Shown one piece after another: positions 47,758 through 58,464 of a stretch of DNA of 64,000 nt; position 1 is the stretch's first letter; each line of letters opens with the position of its first letter. A program made the translations under genes and the position numbers. The DNA comes from Flavobacteriaceae bacterium. Lineage in GTDB: Bacteria; Bacteroidota; Bacteroidia; Flavobacteriales; Flavobacteriaceae. Location of the stretch: contig JAFMLE010000005.1 in NCBI GenBank assembly GCA_017852395.1, positions 1 through 64,000 of the forward strand. Reading direction: 5' to 3'. A model generated the notes under the pieces. That model saw nothing but the letters and a program-made list of their open reading frames with translations. It ran no database searches and was not told the origin of the DNA.

Positions 47758-50301
47758 TTAGAAGCGATAACGTAAGCTGAGGTTCCAAGTTGTCCCAAAA
47801 CCAAACCAAACGTAGTTGCTCTTATCGATTCCATTCCAAGTGTCTGATCCAGCAGTAGCGTGGATGTTAGAATTGGATTCTGCGATATAGGTTGTATTAA
47901 ACAAGTTGTTGATGTTTAAACGTAAACTGGTTGAATGACCAAATAACTCAAAGAAATAGGTAGAACCTAAATCAACCAAACTATACGCTGGCAATTTAAG
48001 CGCACCCTTGTTATTCGGTGATGTAAAGTCAGAATCAGTGATGCTATAGTCTGCATAAAGACCGTCAACGGTTCTTAAGCCCAAGTCCACATTAAGTGAT
48101 GATCCAAAACGGTATTCTGCTTCCCAATAGCTTGTAAACTGCGCTGCGTCACCCACTTTAGCATCTTTAGTGTATAACGTACCTGTACCCACTTGAATTT
48201 GATTTTCATCAAATAATGCAGCATCAAAATCTTTGGTATATCTCCAATCTCCGATTGATAGCATCCCTCTTAACTTAAGGTTTGATCCTGTCGGACGATA
48301 GCTTCCTTCAATCTCGATACCGTTGTGTTGTACGTCGATATTTTTAAATTGTGCAGTACCGTCGACCCCTTGTGTATTGGTTAAACTTCTTGTTACAAAA
48401 CGATCACCCCAGTTGGTAGAATAAAGGTTTACGTTGAAACGTACCGTGTTGGTAACATAACCATATCCCATTTCTACAGACGAAATTTTCTCGTTTTGTA
48501 AATCTGGATTTACGATGTTTGCAAAATTTGGAAATACGGCATCAAAGTTTGGTTGACGGCTGATATAACCCGCGTTGAAAAATATATTGGCTTTTTCGTT
48601 AAAGTTATAGTTTGCACCTCCTTTAATATATCCACCACCAACATTTTTCTTTTCTGAGATTGGGTTGCCGGGTTGATCAAAAAAGTCTTCTCTTTGGAAG
48701 GACTGATTGGATGTTCCTGCCTGGAAAACAGCATTAAATTTGTCATTAGTGCTGTATTCTGCAAGGAAGTTGAACCCTAACCAGCCAACTAATCCGTTGT
48801 TATAGAAATCAATCTTTGGTCCTCTAATACCCGTGTTTTTAAAGGGTGAAGCCTCAACAGTAGTTTCTATAATTTGACCTGCACTGTTTTTGTTTCCAGT
48901 AGAATAATAACCATCTAGACCCAATAGATCATTAACAACTCTGTAGTGGTATCCTTTATAGTTTCTGGCATCAATTCCAAAAGAATAACGCATTTTACCA
49001 GAAGTGATGTCAAGGTTAGATATAGCACCAACCCAGTCATGCGAGTTCATTGACGCTCTACGTATCAATGTAGCTCGGTTGACTCCAAAATCACGATAAC
49101 CGTTGGAGCCAATCAAAGACCCTTGGAAACGGCTGATATCACCAGTATAAGGGCTTGTAGATGCTTTGTTTACTTGTACCACACGGTCAAAGTTGATGGT
49201 GCCATCGGCATTTCGTGCTTTGGTCCCTGCTACAGAATTGCCATTACCAATACCTAAGTGATCGTAAAGGTCTCTTTGGTATGGAAGAATGTCAATGTCG
49301 CTATTTCTAAAGTTGTTACCTCTAGGGCCTGTTCCTCCACCGCGTCCTGCAGAAGCATAGAAAGATGTGGCTAACGAAATATTATCCGCAATTTGCCAAT
49401 CCCAGTTGAGTGTTGCAAGAGGCTTGTTGTAGAAGTTTCTACGCATGCTGTATTCAGAACCGTTGAGTGTTCCTCCGTTAGAGTTCCATCTTGGATCGAT
49501 TCCGTCTTCACCAAAGTATTCAAAATCACGTATGGATACCCAAACGTCTCTTTGATGGTGCCATTGTCCAGCACCTAGTACAGAAAGGTTTAGAGAATGG
49601 TTGGAGTCGTCAGGAGCATACCCCAAAGCGAAGAAATAAGTCCATCCTTCACCACTAGTGTTGTACACGTATCCATCACCAGACCATTTGCTCAACAAAT
49701 AAGAAGAAGCCCAGCCATTTTCGTTTTTACCGGTGTTGTAAATAACAGATGTTTTGGTATATCCATCGTTACCAATCAGTTGGCTGAACGATCCGCCCTG
49801 AGCGCGCTCTGCTGTTTTGGTAAAAATAGATACCGTTCCTCCAACAGAAGGTACTGCAAGACGGGATGCTCCAAGACCTCTTTGGATTTGAATTCCAGAA
49901 GCCACCTCTGTTAGTCCTTGCCAGTTGGACCAATAGACCCAACCGTTTTCCATATCATTAACGGGTTGCCCGTTGATAAGGAACGAAGTGTTTCGTTGAT
50001 CAAAACCACGTAGTGATATACGAGAGTCTCCATATCCACCACCTTGCTTGGTTGCATAAACCCCGGGGGTGCGGTTCATAATTTCTGGGAATTCTTGGTT
50101 CCCGATCTTAGCGGTAATTTCTTGAGCAGAAATCGCACTAACCGCGATGGGGGTTTCACGGTCCTTGGCTATATCTATGATTTTAGAAGAAACCGTGATT
50201 TCTTCAAGATTTACTTTTAGTATAGAATCTTGAGAAAAGAGGTCTTCTTGACCATAAACAAACCCAATACTTAGTGTTAAAGCAATTAGAATGTTTTTCA
50301 T
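47758..50301 (-). CDS. TonB-dependent outer membrane receptor
   Basis: Signal peptide, plug domain (FPEIMNRTPGVYATKQGGGYGDSRISLRGFDQRNTSFLINGQPVNDMENGW), beta-barrel ending in aromatic F. Confidence 0.95.
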   Translation of the reverse strand: MKNILIALTLSIGFVYGQEDLFSQDSILKVNLEEITVSSKIIDIAKDRETPIAVSAISAQEITAKIGNQEFPEIMNRTPGVYATKQGGGYGDSRISLRGFDQRNTSFLINGQPVNDMENGWVYWSNWQGLTEVASGIQIQRGLGASRLAVPSVGGTVSIFTKTAERAQGGSFSQLIGNDGYTKTSVIYNTGKNENGWASSYLLSKWSGDGYVYNTSGEGWTYFFALGYAPDDSNHSLNLSVLGAGQWHHQRDVWVSIRDFEYFGEDGIDPRWNSNGGTLNGSEYSMRRNFYNKPLATLNWDWQIADNISLATSFYASAGRGGGTGPRGNNFRNSDIDILPYQRDLYDHLGIGNGNSVAGTKARNADGTINFDRVVQVNKASTSPYTGDISRFQGSLIGSNGYRDFGVNRATLIRRASMNSHDWVGAISNLDITSGKMRYSFGIDARNYKGYHYRVVNDLLGLDGYYSTGNKNSAGQIIETTVEASPFKNTGIRGPKIDFYNNGLVGWLGFNFLAEYSTNDKFNAVFQAGTSNQSFQREDFFDQPGNPISEKKNVGGGYIKGGANYNFNEKANIFFNAGYISRQPNFDAVFPNFANIVNPDLQNEKISSVEMGYGYVTNTVRFNVNLYSTNWGDRFVTRSLTNTQGVDGTAQFKNIDVQHNGIEIEGSYRPTGSNLKLRGMLSIGDWRYTKDFDAALFDENQIQVGTGTLYTKDAKVGDAAQFTSYWEAEYRFGSSLNVDLGLRTVDGLYADYSITDSDFTSPNNKGALKLPAYSLVDLGSTYFFELFGHSTSLRLNINNLFNTTYIAESNSNIHATAGSDTWNGIDKSNYVWFGFGTTWNLSLRYRF

Positions 50302-50381
50302 GAATGATAATAGTTTTTCGCAAAATTAATCCATTTTGTTTGACATTTAAATGGATCTTATTAACAAATTATTAAGAAATT

Positions 50382-52031
50382 CTAAGCATTTTGTTTGTAA
50401 ATCCTCAATAATGCCGCAGTAGAGGGATCGTGAGTGTTTTGTGCTTTTTCTACGTCGTTAAAATCTTTTAAAATCGTGTTGGCCAACTGTTTGCCAAGCT
50501 CCACCCCCCACTGATCGTAACTAAAAATATTCCAAAGTACGCCTTGTACAAATATTTTTTGTTCATAAAGGGCGATCAGCGCACCCAGGTTATAGGGAGT
50601 AAGGGATTCAATCAAAAGGGTGTTGGTGGGGCGATTGCCTTCAAAAACCTTATAGGGGGCTAAAAAATCGATTTGTTTTTGGGGCATCCCTTGAGCCTGC
50701 AGTTCGGTTACTACCTGATCGCGGTTTTTGCCCGTCATAAAGGCTTCGGTTTGTGCTATAAAATTAGCCATCAATTTGTCTTGATGATCCTTTTCTGCAT
50801 GGAGTGATTTTTGAAAACCAATAAAATCAGCAGGAATCAACTTGGTGCCTTGATGCATTAACTGAAAAAAAGCGTGTTGGGCGTTGGTTCCAGACGCTCC
50901 CCATATAAGGGTCCCTGTTTGGTAGTTTACAGGGGTGCCGTTGCGGTCTACATATTTGCCATTACTCTCCATTATGCCTTGTTGCAAGTAGGCCGGGAGG
51001 TTTCTCAGGTACTGCGTGTAAGGAATAATTGCTTCGGACTCGGCCTCCCAAAAATTATTGTACCAAAGGCCTATTAGCCCCAGCATTATGGGAATATTTT
51101 TCTCAAAAGAAGCCGTTCTAAAATGATCGTCCATCGCTCCGGCACCTGCCAAAAGCTGATCAAAAGCGTCGGGACCTATGGCCAGACAAATACTGAGTCC
51201 TACGGCACTCCATAATGAAAAACGCCCGCCGACCCAGTCATTCATCGGAAAAACATTGGACGCAGCAATCCCAAATGCGGCGATTTGTTCCAAATTGGTA
51301 GATACCGCCACAAAATGATCCTTTATAGCGGCCTCCGATGCCTGAGCAACAAACCACTTGCGAATCGTGGTTGCGTTGCTGATCGTCTCTTGGGTCGTAA
51401 AGGTTTTAGAAACAATTACAAAAAGGGTTGTTTCGGGATTAATTTTTTTCAACACCTCACGGACATGATCGCCCTCTACATTAGAAACAAAATGAACCGT
51501 TAGGTGATTGCGATAATATTCTAACGCTTCCGTTACCATAGCAGGGCCAAGATCTGATCCTCCAATTCCGATATTAACGATGGTGTCAATTGCCTTGCCG
51601 GTATGGCCTTTCCAAACCCCATCGATGACACGTTGGGCAAAATTGCGCATTTGTATATTAACCTCCGAAATTTCGTGAGCTATGGGCTGTCCATCAACTT
51701 GCACTGATGTTGGTTTGGAGGATCGCAGGGCGGTGTGCAAAACCGCTCGATGTTCTGTTTCGTTGATTTTTTCTCCCTCAAAATATGCAGCAATTGCCTC
51801 CTTAAGCTGACATTCTTTGGCCAAATCAAGGAGTATCTTTTTGGTAGTTTTGGACAATCTATTTTTGGAAAAATCTATATAGAAGTCTTCCCATTGGATC
51901 GTAAAATTGTCCATGCGATCGGGTTCGTTTTTAAAGTGCTGCTGGATGGTCACCTTTTTTTCAGCCTCAAACTGAAGGCCCAACTTTTTCCAAGCTGGAG
52001 CTGTTGTCGGATTAATTTTGGGTAATGGCAT
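50382..52031 (-). CDS. pgi: Glucose-6-phosphate isomerase (ORF open to 52070)
   Basis: NIGIGGSDLGPAMVTEAL; FVSNVEGDHV; VGGRFSLWSAVGL. Confidence 0.97.
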   Translation of the reverse strand: MPLPKINPTTAPAWKKLGLQFEAEKKVTIQQHFKNEPDRMDNFTIQWEDFYIDFSKNRLSKTTKKILLDLAKECQLKEAIAAYFEGEKINETEHRAVLHTALRSSKPTSVQVDGQPIAHEISEVNIQMRNFAQRVIDGVWKGHTGKAIDTIVNIGIGGSDLGPAMVTEALEYYRNHLTVHFVSNVEGDHVREVLKKINPETTLFVIVSKTFTTQETISNATTIRKWFVAQASEAAIKDHFVAVSTNLEQIAAFGIAASNVFPMNDWVGGRFSLWSAVGLSICLAIGPDAFDQLLAGAGAMDDHFRTASFEKNIPIMLGLIGLWYNNFWEAESEAIIPYTQYLRNLPAYLQQGIMESNGKYVDRNGTPVNYQTGTLIWGASGTNAQHAFFQLMHQGTKLIPADFIGFQKSLHAEKDHQDKLMANFIAQTEAFMTGKNRDQVVTELQAQGMPQKQIDFLAPYKVFEGNRPTNTLLIESLTPYNLGALIALYEQKIFVQGVLWNIFSYDQWGVELGKQLANTILKDFNDVEKAQNTHDPSTAALLRIYKQNA

Positions 52032-53355
52032 TGTCGTTGTTGGATTGAAAAGTAATCGGTTCAAGGTCAAAAGAAATGCAATCTAGCGCTTCTTTTACGG
52101 GTTCAATAAAGGCGAAGTATTCTTGTTTGAGGTCATTAGAAATCGGTTCGGCTTCGGGCAGTTTTTGCTTAAAGGGATCTACTTGACGCCCCCGCTTCCA
52201 AAAACGATAACATACGTGTGGCCCCGAAGTGTTGCCGGTCATACCTACCCATCCAATAACATCGCCCTGTTGTACAAAGTCCCCTACGCGTACTTTGCGC
52301 TTTTTCATGTGCAAATATTGGGTAGAATAGGTATTGTTGTGTTGAATGGTTACATAATTGCCATTGCCGCGGGTATAACTCGATTTGACAACCGTTCCAT
52401 TGGCGGTGGCCATGATCGGTGTGCCCACACTAGCGGCAAAATCGGTCCCCTTGTGGGGGCGAATACGGTTCCCATAGTAGGCGATTCTACGCTTAAGATT
52501 GTAACGCGAAGAAATTCGACTAAACTTTACAGGCGCTTGCAAAAAGGCGCGGCGTAAATTTTTGGCACTGTCGTCAAAATAATCCACCATTCCTGGGAGC
52601 TTTGGCGACTCAAATTCAAACGCATACAAGGGCTGACCATTATGCTCAAAATAGGCCGCCTTGATGCGATCAATGCCTACAGATATCGTGTCATCAACAA
52701 ATTTTTCGGTATAAATAACTTTAAAGCGATCCCCCTTTTGCAATCTAAAAAAATCGATAGACCAAGCATATACATCCGACAAATAGTAGGTAAGCGCTTC
52801 GTTGAGGTTTTGTGCTTGCATAGTCTCGTAGAGTGAGCTATAGATTGTACCTGACGCTTGTTGTTCGATGGTTTTAATCGGCTTAGAAATCGTCTGCCCG
52901 TAGATACTATCACGCAATTGGACCACCCAATAATTGGAAATATCGGGCTGATAGATAAAGACTTTTGGCGTAGGGATAGTGTCTTTACTGTACAGTAAGG
53001 TGTAGGGTTTTCCGATTTGTAGTTTTCGAACGTTGACTTCGTTTTTGATTTTTGTCAAAACCTGATATACTTCTGGATAATCGATTCCGTGGTTTTCTAA
53101 AAGCGACCCAAAGGTGTCTCCACGACGAATTTTTTTTACAACAACCTCATAATCGTTGAGATTAAAGCCATATTTCATCACCGGCGGATCAGGTATTTCT
53201 TCAAGTACTTCAACCTCATCGACCGGTGTGTTAGTGGGTGTTTGACAACCAACAAAGAAAAACATCCCGCCCAGTAACCACACGAACGTTTGAAAATTGC
53301 AAAATGTCCATTTTAGAGCACCGCGTTGCATCATATTATTCAATATATAGTTCAA
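52012..53355 (-). CDS. M23 family metallopeptidase, lipoprotein
   Basis: FFVGCQ lipobox; RPHKGTDFAASVGTPIMATANGTV; GNYVTIQHNNTYSTQYLHM. Confidence 0.94.
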   Translation of the reverse strand: MNYILNNMMQRGALKWTFCNFQTFVWLLGGMFFFVGCQTPTNTPVDEVEVLEEIPDPPVMKYGFNLNDYEVVVKKIRRGDTFGSLLENHGIDYPEVYQVLTKIKNEVNVRKLQIGKPYTLLYSKDTIPTPKVFIYQPDISNYWVVQLRDSIYGQTISKPIKTIEQQASGTIYSSLYETMQAQNLNEALTYYLSDVYAWSIDFFRLQKGDRFKVIYTEKFVDDTISVGIDRIKAAYFEHNGQPLYAFEFESPKLPGMVDYFDDSAKNLRRAFLQAPVKFSRISSRYNLKRRIAYYGNRIRPHKGTDFAASVGTPIMATANGTVVKSSYTRGNGNYVTIQHNNTYSTQYLHMKKRKVRVGDFVQQGDVIGWVGMTGNTSGPHVCYRFWKRGRQVDPFKQKLPEAEPISNDLKQEYFAFIEPVKEALDCISFDLEPITFQSNNDNAITQN

Positions 53356-54157
53356 AAGGGTTTTTTATGTTTCTAAAGCGTTCCAAATCGATAGTTATTG
53401 CGCCCACAGCGATATCGGCTTGTATTCGGACCGGAATCCGGTTTTGATCATCCGAAACCCAAACGGTTACGCTTTCGTCGTTGTCAAACACCCGCCCTGA
53501 TTGAACCGATGGGCTCAGTTTGAGGCATTTGATTTTACCAAAAGGGGTTTCTAAAATTTCTTTGCCTAAATATTTTAGGCGAAAATGGAAATTCTCTTGG
53601 TCAAAAAATAGGTTGATATCAAAACTTGAACCAATAGGGATGGCCTTTCTAGGGAAAAAATTTCGCAAATAATAAAAAGCCGAAATCATATCATGAGACC
53701 TCGGAATAAACGATAGTGTCTTTTGTTTGTTATTCTTTTTGTCATCATAGGCCACTTTGGCATTTTCATGATCAAACCGCATTTCAATATTTTTAGTATA
53801 CCCGCCCTCATAAATATTTCTAATAAAATAATAGGGCAGCCCGGATTGGCGATCAAAATAACTTTCATAGTGATCTTCGACCTTAAAAAACCAACGGGCC
53901 AAACCGGTCGTTTTTCCATATCCTTTGGCATGAAATACCGGACGTCCGTCGCGTTGTTTTTCTTCTAATTTTAACGAAATATAAGAGGCGTTAAAAATGC
54001 CATAATGCACCCGAAACTCAAAAAATTCGCCGTCCTTAAAGGCGTTTATTGGCGTTTGATTGTCCGGCAACTTGGCGGTAGTTTGTTGTGCAAAAACTGC
54101 CGTACAAAGCATGAGATAGTAACAACTACTTAAAATGAAAAGAAATATTTTTCGCAT
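53336..54157 (-). CDS. DUF3108 domain-containing secreted protein
   Basis: Signal peptide; FKDGEFFEFRVHYGIFNASYISLKLEE. Confidence 0.85.
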   Translation of the reverse strand: MRKIFLFILSSCYYLMLCTAVFAQQTTAKLPDNQTPINAFKDGEFFEFRVHYGIFNASYISLKLEEKQRDGRPVFHAKGYGKTTGLARWFFKVEDHYESYFDRQSGLPYYFIRNIYEGGYTKNIEMRFDHENAKVAYDDKKNNKQKTLSFIPRSHDMISAFYYLRNFFPRKAIPIGSSFDINLFFDQENFHFRLKYLGKEILETPFGKIKCLKLSPSVQSGRVFDNDESVTVWVSDDQNRIPVRIQADIAVGAITIDLERFRNIKNPFELYIE

Positions 54158-54314
54158 AACAATAGTTCAAAAGTAAGAAAAGTTATAGCCTTCTAAAACC
54201 AATCCTTAATATTAAAACATGGAGTCATTTTATTTTCTATTAGGTCAGGGTTTTGGACATTGCTTTAGGCCACTAATCCTGTATGCTTTGAATACGAAAT
54301 GGCAAGACCATTCC

Positions 54315-56117
54315 CTAATTGGTCGTATTCTTTTGAAATGCTTCAAAAAACAACTTTGCTTTTTTGGGACCCACCACCGCGGTCAATTCTTCTGGAGTAG
54401 CTTCTTTGATGCGTTTGAGGGATTTGAAGACTTTGAGCAATTGTGCGCGTGTTTTTGGTCCAATACCTTGAATCTGATCCAACTCAGAAACCAACGCGCT
54501 TTTGCTCCGTTTGTTTCGGTGAAAACTGATGCCAAAACGATGGGCTTCATTGCGCAACTGTTGAATCACTTTGAGGGTTTCGGATTTTTTGTCCAAGTAG
54601 AGCGGTATGGGGTCGTTGGGGAAAAAAAGTTCTTCTAATCGTTTTGCAATCCCTATGATGGCTATTTTCCCCCGAAGTTCTAGTGCATCTAAGCTTTTGA
54701 GGGCCGCTGAGAGCTGTCCTTTTCCACCATCAATAACAATAAGCTGCGGTAGGGGCTGTGCTTCGTCGCGCAAGCGTTTGTACCGGCGGTAGACCACCTC
54801 CTCCATAGAAGCAAAATCATCGGGACCTACTACGGTTTTGATGTTATAGTGACGGTATTCTTTTTTGCTTGGTTTGCCGTTTCTAAAGACAACACATGCT
54901 GCCACAGGATTGGTTCCTTGTATGTTAGAATTGTCAAAACACTCGATATGTTGCGGCGCTACTGCAAGTCTCAAGTCGCTTTTGATCTGGTTAACGATCC
55001 GCTTTTCGTGGCGTTCTGGATCTACAATTTTGATTTGCTTAAAACGCTCCATCCTAAAATATTTGGCATTGCGAAGTGACAGGTCAATGAGGGCTTTTTT
55101 ATCACCTATTTTGGGTTGAAGGATTTCGAGGTCGGTGTTGATTTTTAACGGAATATTGGTGTAGACCGTGGGGGAAATTGAGTCAAAGCGCTGTCGGATC
55201 TCAATCAAGGCCAAAGCCAATAGTTGGGCGTCTGTTTCGTCGAGTTTCTTTTTGATTTCTAGGGTATGCGATCTTATAATGGCTCCGTGTGCTATTTGTA
55301 AAAAATTGATATAGCCATAAGTTTCATCCGAAAAAACAGTAAATACATCTACGTTGTCTATTTTGGCGTTTACTACAGTGGTTTTTGCTTGATAATTTTC
55401 AAGGATGTTTATTTTTTCTTTGATAAGCTGGGCGGCCTCAAACTCCATTGCCTCGGCGTGTTGCACCATTTTTTCTTTAAAAAGTTTAAGGGCGTTTTTA
55501 AAATTTCCTTTGATGATTTGACGAATTACTTGCAGGTTGTTGTTGTATTCGTCAGTTGCCATTTTGCCAACGCAGGGAGCCGCACAATTCCCTAGATGGT
55601 ACTCGAGACATACTTTATATTTTTGTCTTGCGATTTTTTCTTGAGACAAATCGTACTTACAGGTTCTCAACGGATAGAGGGCCTTGATCAAGTCTAACAA
55701 GGCGCGTACGGTCTTGACGCTAGTAAACGGACCAAAATATTCTGAACCGTCACGGATCATTTTGCGGGTAAGAAAAATGCGCGGAAATGCTTCGTTTTTG
55801 ATGCACAACCAAGGGTAAGTTTTGTCATCTTTGAGCATCACATTGTAACGAGGCTGGTAGGTTTTGATCAGGTTATTTTCCAACAACAGGGCGTCCATCT
55901 CTGAGCTAACTACAATGTGCTTGATCCGTGAGATTTTTTTGACAAGCAATCGGGTCCGGTTGTGATCGTGGGTTTTTGTAAAATAAGAACGGACTCTTTT
56001 TTTGAGGTTTTTGGCCTTGCCTACATACAACAATTTTTCTTCTGTATCATAAAATTGATATACGCCTGCACTGGCAGGAAGGGTTTTGATTTGAATCTCA
56101 AGGCTCGGTGTTTTCAC
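54315..56117 (-). CDS. uvrC: Excinuclease ABC subunit C
   Basis: GIY-YIG LPASAGVYQFYDTEEKLLYVGKAKNLKKRVRSYF; IECFDNSNIQGTNPVA; HhH C-term. Confidence 0.97.
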   Translation of the reverse strand: MKTPSLEIQIKTLPASAGVYQFYDTEEKLLYVGKAKNLKKRVRSYFTKTHDHNRTRLLVKKISRIKHIVVSSEMDALLLENNLIKTYQPRYNVMLKDDKTYPWLCIKNEAFPRIFLTRKMIRDGSEYFGPFTSVKTVRALLDLIKALYPLRTCKYDLSQEKIARQKYKVCLEYHLGNCAAPCVGKMATDEYNNNLQVIRQIIKGNFKNALKLFKEKMVQHAEAMEFEAAQLIKEKINILENYQAKTTVVNAKIDNVDVFTVFSDETYGYINFLQIAHGAIIRSHTLEIKKKLDETDAQLLALALIEIRQRFDSISPTVYTNIPLKINTDLEILQPKIGDKKALIDLSLRNAKYFRMERFKQIKIVDPERHEKRIVNQIKSDLRLAVAPQHIECFDNSNIQGTNPVAACVVFRNGKPSKKEYRHYNIKTVVGPDDFASMEEVVYRRYKRLRDEAQPLPQLIVIDGGKGQLSAALKSLDALELRGKIAIIGIAKRLEELFFPNDPIPLYLDKKSETLKVIQQLRNEAHRFGISFHRNKRSKSALVSELDQIQGIGPKTRAQLLKVFKSLKRIKEATPEELTAVVGPKKAKLFFEAFQKNTTN

Positions 56118-56199
56118 ACGTTAAAAATACTGTATTTATAAGTCTAATAAAATTTTAACTCCCTATGGGAGATTGAAATAAAGCGTACCTTGTTGGCGA

Positions 56200-56772
56200 A
56201 TGACAAAAAAATCATCCCTTCGACAAACCTATGGTGCGCTGCGTGCCACCTATAGTTCGGAGCAACTACAAGAAAAAAGTATTGCCCTGGCCAATCAATG
56301 TCTCAAACTCCCCATCTGGAAGGGCAAATATTACCATTTGTTTTTGACCAGTTCGACCCAACCTGAAGTAGATACCGAACCTTTGCTGGCCATACTCCAA
56401 TCAAAAGACAAGGAAATCATTGTTCCTAAGGTCGAAGATTCAAACAACTTGAGTCATTATCTGCTCACCGACAGTACGCTGTTAAAAACAAATCGATGGG
56501 GTATTCCGGAGCCACAAGAGGGTATCGTGGTGTCTCCGTCTATTATCAATGTTATTTTTGTTCCGTTATTCATATTTGATTTACAAGGGCATCGTGTAGG
56601 CTATGGCAAAGGATATTATGACCGCTTTTTGTCAAAATGTCCAAAAGAAACTATAAAGGTAGGGTTATCGTTTTTTGAACCCATCCCAGAGATTGAAGAT
56701 CGGACCACTTTTGATGTCCCGCTCGATTTTGGGGTTACGCCTGAGGGGACGTTTTGTTTTGGGGGGCAGTAG
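56200..56772 (+). CDS. 5-formyltetrahydrofolate cyclo-ligase
   Basis: VPLFIFDLQGHRVGYGKGYYDRFL. Confidence 0.95.
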   Translation: MTKKSSLRQTYGALRATYSSEQLQEKSIALANQCLKLPIWKGKYYHLFLTSSTQPEVDTEPLLAILQSKDKEIIVPKVEDSNNLSHYLLTDSTLLKTNRWGIPEPQEGIVVSPSIINVIFVPLFIFDLQGHRVGYGKGYYDRFLSKCPKETIKVGLSFFEPIPEIEDRTTFDVPLDFGVTPEGTFCFGGQ

Positions 56773-57421
56773 GTCCAAAGATTTTTTTATTGAAAAAAAC
56801 TAAAACTCCAACGCCAATACTAATGGCCGTGTCTGCTATGTTGAATATATATTCGAAAAATAAATAGGGCTCTCCCCCGACAAAAGGCATCCATTGGGGC
56901 CACGTCCATTCGACTAGTGGAAATTGAAGCATGTCTACCACATGTCCATAGAACAGCGGCGCATAGCCCTCGCCTGCTGCCGCCCATGTAGCAACCTGTC
57001 CATAACTGTGGGTAAATAAAACGCCATAAAAAACCGAATCGATAATGTTGCCCAACGCTCCGGCAAAAATCAAACACAAAGCCCATCGCAATAAAACAGG
57101 CCCCTTATTTTTGAAAGTGTCATAAGCCCAATAACCAAGCCCTACAATGGCCACCAAGCGAAATAAGGTGAGTACCAATTTTGCAGTTTGATCCGAAATA
57201 AAAGGGATGATGTCGTTGAGCCGTGCCCCCATTGCCATTCCTTTGTTTTCGACAAACAGTAATTTAAAAAAACCCCAGTCCAGAAGGGCATCACCGCCAT
57301 ATACGGTCAAAGGATGGTTTAGTTTTATATACATCTTTACCCCCTGATCGATGAGCAAAACCATTAGGACAATCAACAAGGCTCCTAAGTGGTTAAGTGG
57401 CTTAAATTTGATGTGTGGCAC
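56735..57421 (-). CDS. lspA: Lipoprotein signal peptidase
   Basis: LLIDQGVKMYIKL; FAGALGNIIDSVFYGV; YIFNIADTAISIGVGVL. Confidence 0.95.
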   Translation of the reverse strand: MPHIKFKPLNHLGALLIVLMVLLIDQGVKMYIKLNHPLTVYGGDALLDWGFFKLLFVENKGMAMGARLNDIIPFISDQTAKLVLTLFRLVAIVGLGYWAYDTFKNKGPVLLRWALCLIFAGALGNIIDSVFYGVLFTHSYGQVATWAAAGEGYAPLFYGHVVDMLQFPLVEWTWPQWMPFVGGEPYLFFEYIFNIADTAISIGVGVLVFFNKKIFGPTAPQNKTSPQA

Positions 57422-57459
57422 GATGCTAACGCTTTTAAGAGTGTAAATTTAGAAAAATA

Positions 57460-58053
57460 TCATTGGGCGACACAACGAATCGCCCCGCGTTGGCTGCCAA
57501 TTTGCAAAAAAGGTCCTTCTTGGGTTAGAGGGCAATTGGCCTGCAGATTCGCTGGGCTGCTAATTTGGAGCGTTAAATCATTGACATCAAGGACAATTTC
57601 AGCGTCTTGGGTTTGGATTTTTCCGGGGCCAGACCAATTTTTCAAAAGGCATTGTCCCCCTTGTTGAACCACATCTATTTCAATTAAATGTCCCTCTAAA
57701 GAAAGGCGGGCATCATTTACAACCAATCGCAAACTTTGGTTCGCGGGGATTTTTAGGGTAATCGAGGTCGCAAAAAATTTATGGGCCCCAAGTTTATCAT
57801 TAGGGCTTTGAAAGTCGGGCATTTCTTGTTCTTTTAAAAAAAGTACCCCCTCAGAAACGGTGCTATGAAGTTGCAATGCTCGGGCATATTCGCCCTCTGT
57901 TTGATAAACCGCCTCGACAACTTTAAGATTTTCATCTCCAATTATCTTGATGGTTCCTGCATAGGGGAAGTCTGCAAAGACTTGTCTTTGTGCTTGACCA
58001 GGCCAGGTAAGGAACTGTTGCTGCTGTGCCCCAAGAAAAAGGCTGATACTCAA
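57460..58053 (-). CDS. Hypothetical secreted protein
   Basis: 197 aa ORF between lspA and dksA-like genes; N-terminal hydrophobic segment, beta-rich. Confidence 0.7.
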   Translation of the reverse strand: MSISLFLGAQQQQFLTWPGQAQRQVFADFPYAGTIKIIGDENLKVVEAVYQTEGEYARALQLHSTVSEGVLFLKEQEMPDFQSPNDKLGAHKFFATSITLKIPANQSLRLVVNDARLSLEGHLIEIDVVQQGGQCLLKNWSGPGKIQTQDAEIVLDVNDLTLQISSPANLQANCPLTQEGPFLQIGSQRGAIRCVAQ

Positions 58054-58079
58054 AAACAGTCCTTGTAAAACGCGTCGAA

Positions 58080-58463
58080 TTATTTCTGCATGTTTTTTGC
58101 CTCAATGCTCAAAGTGGCATGGGGCACAAGAAACAATCGTTGTTTGTTGATCAGGTTGCCGGTAACTCTACAAATCCCGTAGGTTTTGTTTTCGATACGT
58201 ACCAACGCATTTTTCAAATCGCGGATAAATTTTTCTTGCCGTAGTGCCAGCTGCGTATTGGCTTCTTTGGACATGGTTTCCGAACCCTCTTCAAATGCTT
58301 TAAAGGTGGGTGCTGTGTCATCCGTCCCGTTGTTGCCGTCGTTCATGTAAGCACTTCGTAACAATTGGAGGTCGGCTTTGGCCTTGGCGATCTTTTCTTC
58401 AATCAATACTCTAAACTCCTCTAGGTCTTTGTCTGAGTATCTTACTTTCATATCCTCTGCCAT
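58080..58463 (-). CDS. TraR/DksA family transcriptional regulator
   Basis: YSDKDLEEFRVLIEEKIAKA...; KTYGICRVTGNLINKQRLFLVPHAT. Confidence 0.93.
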   Translation of the reverse strand: MAEDMKVRYSDKDLEEFRVLIEEKIAKAKADLQLLRSAYMNDGNNGTDDTAPTFKAFEEGSETMSKEANTQLALRQEKFIRDLKNALVRIENKTYGICRVTGNLINKQRLFLVPHATLSIEAKNMQK

Positions 58464-58464
58464 A

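Noticed and set aside
54219-54638. 139-aa plus-strand ORF
   Set aside because: Mostly antisense to the uvrC C-terminus; Phe/Cys-rich composition of antisense translation.
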